Positions 60,869 through 64,000 of a DNA stretch of 64,000 nucleotides are shown here, in pieces. Source of the DNA: Parachlamydia sp. AcF125 (lineage in GTDB: Bacteria; Chlamydiota; Chlamydiia; Chlamydiales; Parachlamydiaceae); contig NZ_JAEMUD010000002.1 in NCBI RefSeq assembly GCF_018342475.1, positions 372,001-436,000 of the forward strand, in the 5' to 3' direction. Both the position numbers and the translations under genes were made by a program. Position 1 is the first letter of the stretch; every line of letters starts with the position of its first letter. The notes below the pieces were generated by a model. The model was not told where the DNA came from. It saw only the letters and a program-made list of their open reading frames with translations, and searched no databases.

Positions 60869-62812
60869 TCACTGAGCATCGGCTGCGCAACGAAAACCGT
60901 ACGTTCCATTCACCGTTCCGGGATTATTGCGGTGGCGACGTGAGCAGCGCAGATCTTCTTTCAAGCTCTTCCAGCATCCTCCCCGCAAAACGCGGTAAAC
61001 TCCTTGCAATGGACCTTTTGGATTTTCAGGCTCTTGGACCGAAATTTCGTAATAATTATATCCATACCAATCATGGCACCATTCGTAAACATTCCCTGCC
61101 ATATCATAAAGGCCATATCCATTAGGCGCATAGCTCATGACAGCCGTAGTATCTGCACTGAAAAAATTGGCTTGGTTTTTCTCAATGTCATCGCCCGTGG
61201 GGAATAAATAGTTGGAAAAACCGCCATAAGCCGCGACCTCCCACTCCACTTCAGTAGGAAGTCTTTTTCCCACCCATTTAGCATACGCCAAAGCCCCATA
61301 CCAAGTTACACCCACGACAGGGTGCCTGTTGTATCCAAATTCAATATGAACTTTTCCCCCGCTTCTTTTAATGCGAGAATCCCGCAGACGGATAATGTCA
61401 TGGTGATTAGTGTCTTTCTCTCCCCCCATTACTTCTAGGAAGCGGGCAAATTGCTCATTGGTGACAGGATGAATATCCATCGCAAAACTGTCAACTGTCA
61501 CTTGGTGGCGTGGCATCTCATCCCGATTTCCGCTAGCGCTTCCCCGCGCAAACACACCGCCGGGGATGCTTACCATATCCGTCATTAAAGGCTGAATATT
61601 TTCTATCTCTTTTTTCTCCGGTAAATATTGCTTAACGGTGGTATCGAGCTGAAAGATAATCCCAGGGTCTAAATCTGTTTTCGGGCGTTCGAGCTGAGCG
61701 ACATTTAGAATCGGACGCAAAGATTTTTTGGAAATATCTTCAACAGGCTCTGCTGGAAGTTCTACAGGAGGTAATGGCTCGATCATCTCTGCTACACTCA
61801 GTTGAGGCTCAGCGCAGCTCATTTCTTCTTTTTCTGCCTGCACAGCTTCTATAAAAGAATCAACCTCCACTTTTTTTTGAGCTTTTCGTTCATTCTTGCA
61901 ACTTTCCAGTAAGCTTAGCAAATTGGCAGGACGCTTCTCTGGATTAACTTGCAAACATTGGCTAATAAGAGTGTCCCAATCGTATTGATAACCAGGCAAT
62001 AAAGCGGATGGCATTTCAAAAAAGCCCTCAGGATAACAGCCACACAGCAAAAAGTACGCTAATATTCCGAATGCATAAATATCAGCTTTCGCATCGCCAA
62101 TTTTACATTCTTCCAATTGCTTTTGTTCAGGGGCAAGGAAGAAATAGTTTTGTAAAAAAGAAGCATGCAGGGGGGTTAATTTTTTAATGTCGAGAGGAGG
62201 AACAGGATACCCCTCTTGGGCAATCCCTCCACTGGAAGCAATCCCAAGGGCTTCAGCGAGCACTTTATAGCTACGTGCCAAAATTGCACCTGGCCCAATA
62301 ATTTTTGATAAGCCGAAATCTGACAGATGAATATTAATGCCTGCCTTTCCCTTGCTAATCAGAATATTATTTAATTTTAAACCGCGGTGCGCTAGACATG
62401 TTCCGACTCCTTTTCGACTATGAGCGTAATCGAGCGCATCTGCAATTTGAGCTAAAATATGGTAAATTTCTTCTTCCTTAATTTGCTTATGGCGAGCTCT
62501 TAGGTATTGAGCAAGGTTGGTCGTTTCACCGTTTTCATCTACTACACAATCTGTTACAAGAAAATGGTGACCCTGGGCAAAAGAAATATTGTGTACTTTA
62601 ACGATGTTCTCGTGATCGAGTCCCGCTAAGAGACCGACCTCTTCTTCAAAACGCTGCACAAACGAGCGCTCTTGAGAGAGTTCTTCAGGTAGCACTTTCA
62701 AGGCAACCTGCCGTTTCATAAAACGATGTTCGGCAAGATAGACAATCCCTAATGCGCCTTGTCCAATGCTTTTAATAATTTTGTAATCCCCGAGAATTTT
62801 TGTATCAGTCAT
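60869..62812 (-). CDS. pkn1: Pkn1-like Ser/Thr kinase with C-terminal FGE-sulfatase-like domain
   Basis: 647 residues. The N-terminal kinase domain (8-310) has the glycine loop GQGALGIV, Lys39 (VALKV), and DFG (165-167). The catalytic loop is HRGLKLNN at 142-149: the usual Asp of HRD is Gly, so activity is doubtful or uses another residue. A linker rich in Glu and Pro follows. The C-terminus (about 410-645) is a formylglycine-generating-enzyme-like domain: MVSIPGGVFARGS, HPVTNEQFARFLE, HPVVGVTWYGALAYAKWVG and YRVLRGGCWKSLKEDLRCSRR. This two-part layout is that of chlamydial Pkn1. Start overlaps the previous gene (TAATG). A regulatory or secreted role is possible. Confidence 0.9.
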   Translation of the reverse strand: MTDTKILGDYKIIKSIGQGALGIVYLAEHRFMKRQVALKVLPEELSQERSFVQRFEEEVGLLAGLDHENIVKVHNISFAQGHHFLVTDCVVDENGETTNLAQYLRARHKQIKEEEIYHILAQIADALDYAHSRKGVGTCLAHRGLKLNNILISKGKAGINIHLSDFGLSKIIGPGAILARSYKVLAEALGIASSGGIAQEGYPVPPLDIKKLTPLHASFLQNYFFLAPEQKQLEECKIGDAKADIYAFGILAYFLLCGCYPEGFFEMPSALLPGYQYDWDTLISQCLQVNPEKRPANLLSLLESCKNERKAQKKVEVDSFIEAVQAEKEEMSCAEPQLSVAEMIEPLPPVELPAEPVEDISKKSLRPILNVAQLERPKTDLDPGIIFQLDTTVKQYLPEKKEIENIQPLMTDMVSIPGGVFARGSASGNRDEMPRHQVTVDSFAMDIHPVTNEQFARFLEVMGGEKDTNHHDIIRLRDSRIKRSGGKVHIEFGYNRHPVVGVTWYGALAYAKWVGKRLPTEVEWEVAAYGGFSNYLFPTGDDIEKNQANFFSADTTAVMSYAPNGYGLYDMAGNVYEWCHDWYGYNYYEISVQEPENPKGPLQGVYRVLRGGCWKSLKEDLRCSRRHRNNPGTVNGTYGFRCAADAQ

Positions 62813-63717
62813 TAAGCTTCCAACTGTTTAAGCCGTTTTCGAAATTCATCAATCACCTTGCTTTGCGTATACCACTCATTTGCTTTATTTAAAAATCTCT
62901 TCCCAAGGTCGAACTGTCCTGTCGCTAAAATGCGTTGCATGTAAAAGGCAATATCCATTCGGGGAATGATCATATTTATGTCGATTATTTTATTCAAGTA
63001 TCTGTCTAGCATTTGTGAAAGTTCATTTTCGGGAGCAAAAAGTAACGCCATTTTATACAGGGTATGATCTTTTGGGTAAGCTTCTATAGAGAGTTGTAAC
63101 TGTTCTAAAATTTGTTTACGCTGGACTTCATGCTCTTCTATGGTTCTGGCCCGTTCATAAAGTTTAATATGCAAAAGGGCTTTCGCTTTATAGGCCATAA
63201 AATGATAAGGGTTTCTCTCATAAGAATCTAGGAAGGTACAAAAAAAACGTTCAAAATCCCCTTGATTTGCATAAGCTGCTGCGACTAAATAGCCCAGCTG
63301 GGCATAATCGGGATGTGGCGCTAAAACAGAGGCATAACTTTTTAAAATATTAACAGCTATTTTTTGAGGATTTTCTTGTAAGTTGAGGTAATCAGCCAAA
63401 GCCTTTTCATAAATCCTTTTTTCTTCAGGCGTCATCTCTGCTCCCTTTTCTAAAAGGGGCACTTGCTCAATCCCTTCAAGAAAAGCTTTAAAAGCTTTTT
63501 CAGCTTCTTGGTCTCTCCAATAAGCAATCACTAATCCTTTTAAAATGTCTTTAGGAGGTTTTGCTTTTTTTTCGAGCATTTCCTGGTAAAGCTGGATGGC
63601 TTTTTTATAATTCTTCTCACTCGCAGCCGATTCCACTTCGTCCAGTCCATATCCCCCTTCGAAAGAACTCATTCCTAAAAAAGCACAAAACCCCAAAAGC
63701 AAGTGAAAACGAGACAT
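62812..63717 (-). CDS. Exported TPR-like protein upstream of pkn1
   Basis: 301 residues with an N-terminal signal peptide (HLLLGFCAFLGMSSFEGGYG). The remainder is helical with TPR-type spacing (YKKAIQLYQEMLEKKAK, EKAFKAFLEGIEQ), suggesting two to four repeats. No enzyme motif. Its stop overlaps the pkn1 start by one base (TAATG), so the pair is translated together; the pairing with a Pkn1-type kinase suggests a linked role. It is probably periplasmic or envelope-associated. Function unknown. Confidence 0.8.
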   Translation of the reverse strand: MSRFHLLLGFCAFLGMSSFEGGYGLDEVESAASEKNYKKAIQLYQEMLEKKAKPPKDILKGLVIAYWRDQEAEKAFKAFLEGIEQVPLLEKGAEMTPEEKRIYEKALADYLNLQENPQKIAVNILKSYASVLAPHPDYAQLGYLVAAAYANQGDFERFFCTFLDSYERNPYHFMAYKAKALLHIKLYERARTIEEHEVQRKQILEQLQLSIEAYPKDHTLYKMALLFAPENELSQMLDRYLNKIIDINMIIPRMDIAFYMQRILATGQFDLGKRFLNKANEWYTQSKVIDEFRKRLKQLEA

Positions 63718-63914
63718 AATTCAATCCTAAATTGCTTATTACCAACAAATTAAATTAAAAATAGGTTAAATTCTAAAGCGGATAATCCCCGAGTTTTTTC
63801 TTTACCGGTTTCGGAAGCTTATGATAAACTCAAGTCTTTTTCAAACTTTATTAACACTGGATGAGATCAAAGGTTAATCCTGTGACCTCTTTGATCTGCG
63901 CAGCATAGGACAAC

Positions 63915-64000
63915 ATGGATAAACGCACACTCCTTCTAGTTTTTTCATTTACACTGATTCTTTTGTTTATTAACCAGTATTTTCAGCAGCAAAACGATGA
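63915..64000 (+). CDS. yidC: YidC/Oxa1 membrane insertase, N-terminal start only
   Basis: Only 28 full codons are in the window. They read MDKRTLLLVFSFTLILLFIN and QYFQQQ, a basic start followed by a single hydrophobic segment, like the first membrane span of YidC proteins. AGGA lies four bases before the ATG. The assignment rests on this short segment and on resemblance to chlamydial YidC as I remember it. Confidence 0.55.
   Translation, partial: MDKRTLLLVFSFTLILLFINQYFQQQND

Overview
The window is a gene-dense stretch of a chlamydial genome, most probably from an amoeba-associated lineage (Parachlamydiaceae-like: Parachlamydia, Protochlamydia or Neochlamydia type). The evidence is a set of housekeeping proteins that read as close relatives of Chlamydia proteins (GroEL, HU/IHF-type protein, ribosomal protein L35, TyrRS, Pkn1-type kinase). 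Chlamydial gene order is also kept: msbA-accA-(CT266 position)-HU, and infC-rpmI-rplT-pheS. Added to these are large eukaryote-like effector candidates that pathogenic Chlamydia do not normally carry. Correspondences to C. trachomatis loci are from memory, not from a search.

Layout. 1-14 kb is mostly core metabolism: lipid A exporter (cut by the window edge), AccA, an L,D-transpeptidase, a conserved unknown, HU, TyrRS, Nif3, RpiA, a DUF151 nuclease, HPr, PepF and a CIRCE-controlled groES-groEL operon. 14-24 kb is accessory: a secreted caspase-like protein, an unknown protein, tRNA-Asn beside a decayed serine recombinase, a DUF2165 membrane protein, a MazG-like protein, a His/Cys-rich metal-binding protein, CFA synthase, an F-box/repeat protein and a BON-domain protein. 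24-41 kb mixes core genes (copper ATPase, def, mgtE, ileS) with three very large proteins carrying BTB/Skp1-like or U-box domains. Together with the F-box protein they look like parts of a host ubiquitin-ligase mimicry toolkit.

41-53 kb holds an intact SRP RNA gene plus a decayed second copy, an M48 protease, a Nudix-MazG pair, and a BioD-like/DRTGG protein. Next comes a tandem array of three paralogous ankyrin-like proteins. Its duplication units carried along the 3' tail of the DRTGG gene, and one spacer has received an IS5-like insertion with inverted repeats and a probable 4-bp target duplication. A fourth paralog survives only as 30 codons. 53-64 kb returns to core genes: heptosyltransferase, RluA, PheS, L20, L35, IF-3, then a threonyl-tRNA synthetase-like protein that appears to have lost its catalytic, zinc and editing residues, tRNA-Val, HemL, a low-molecular-weight phosphatase, a Pkn1-type kinase whose HRD aspartate is glycine, a TPR-like secreted protein, and the start of yidC.

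Outstanding points: (1) the F-box, BTB/Skp1-like and U-box effector set, with a possible triple TIR/SEFIR-like architecture in the U-box protein; (2) the ThrRS-like pseudoenzyme sitting in the thrS position of the infC operon; (3) duplicated SRP RNA genes, one decayed; (4) a segmental duplication whose direction can be read from hitch-hiking gene tails.
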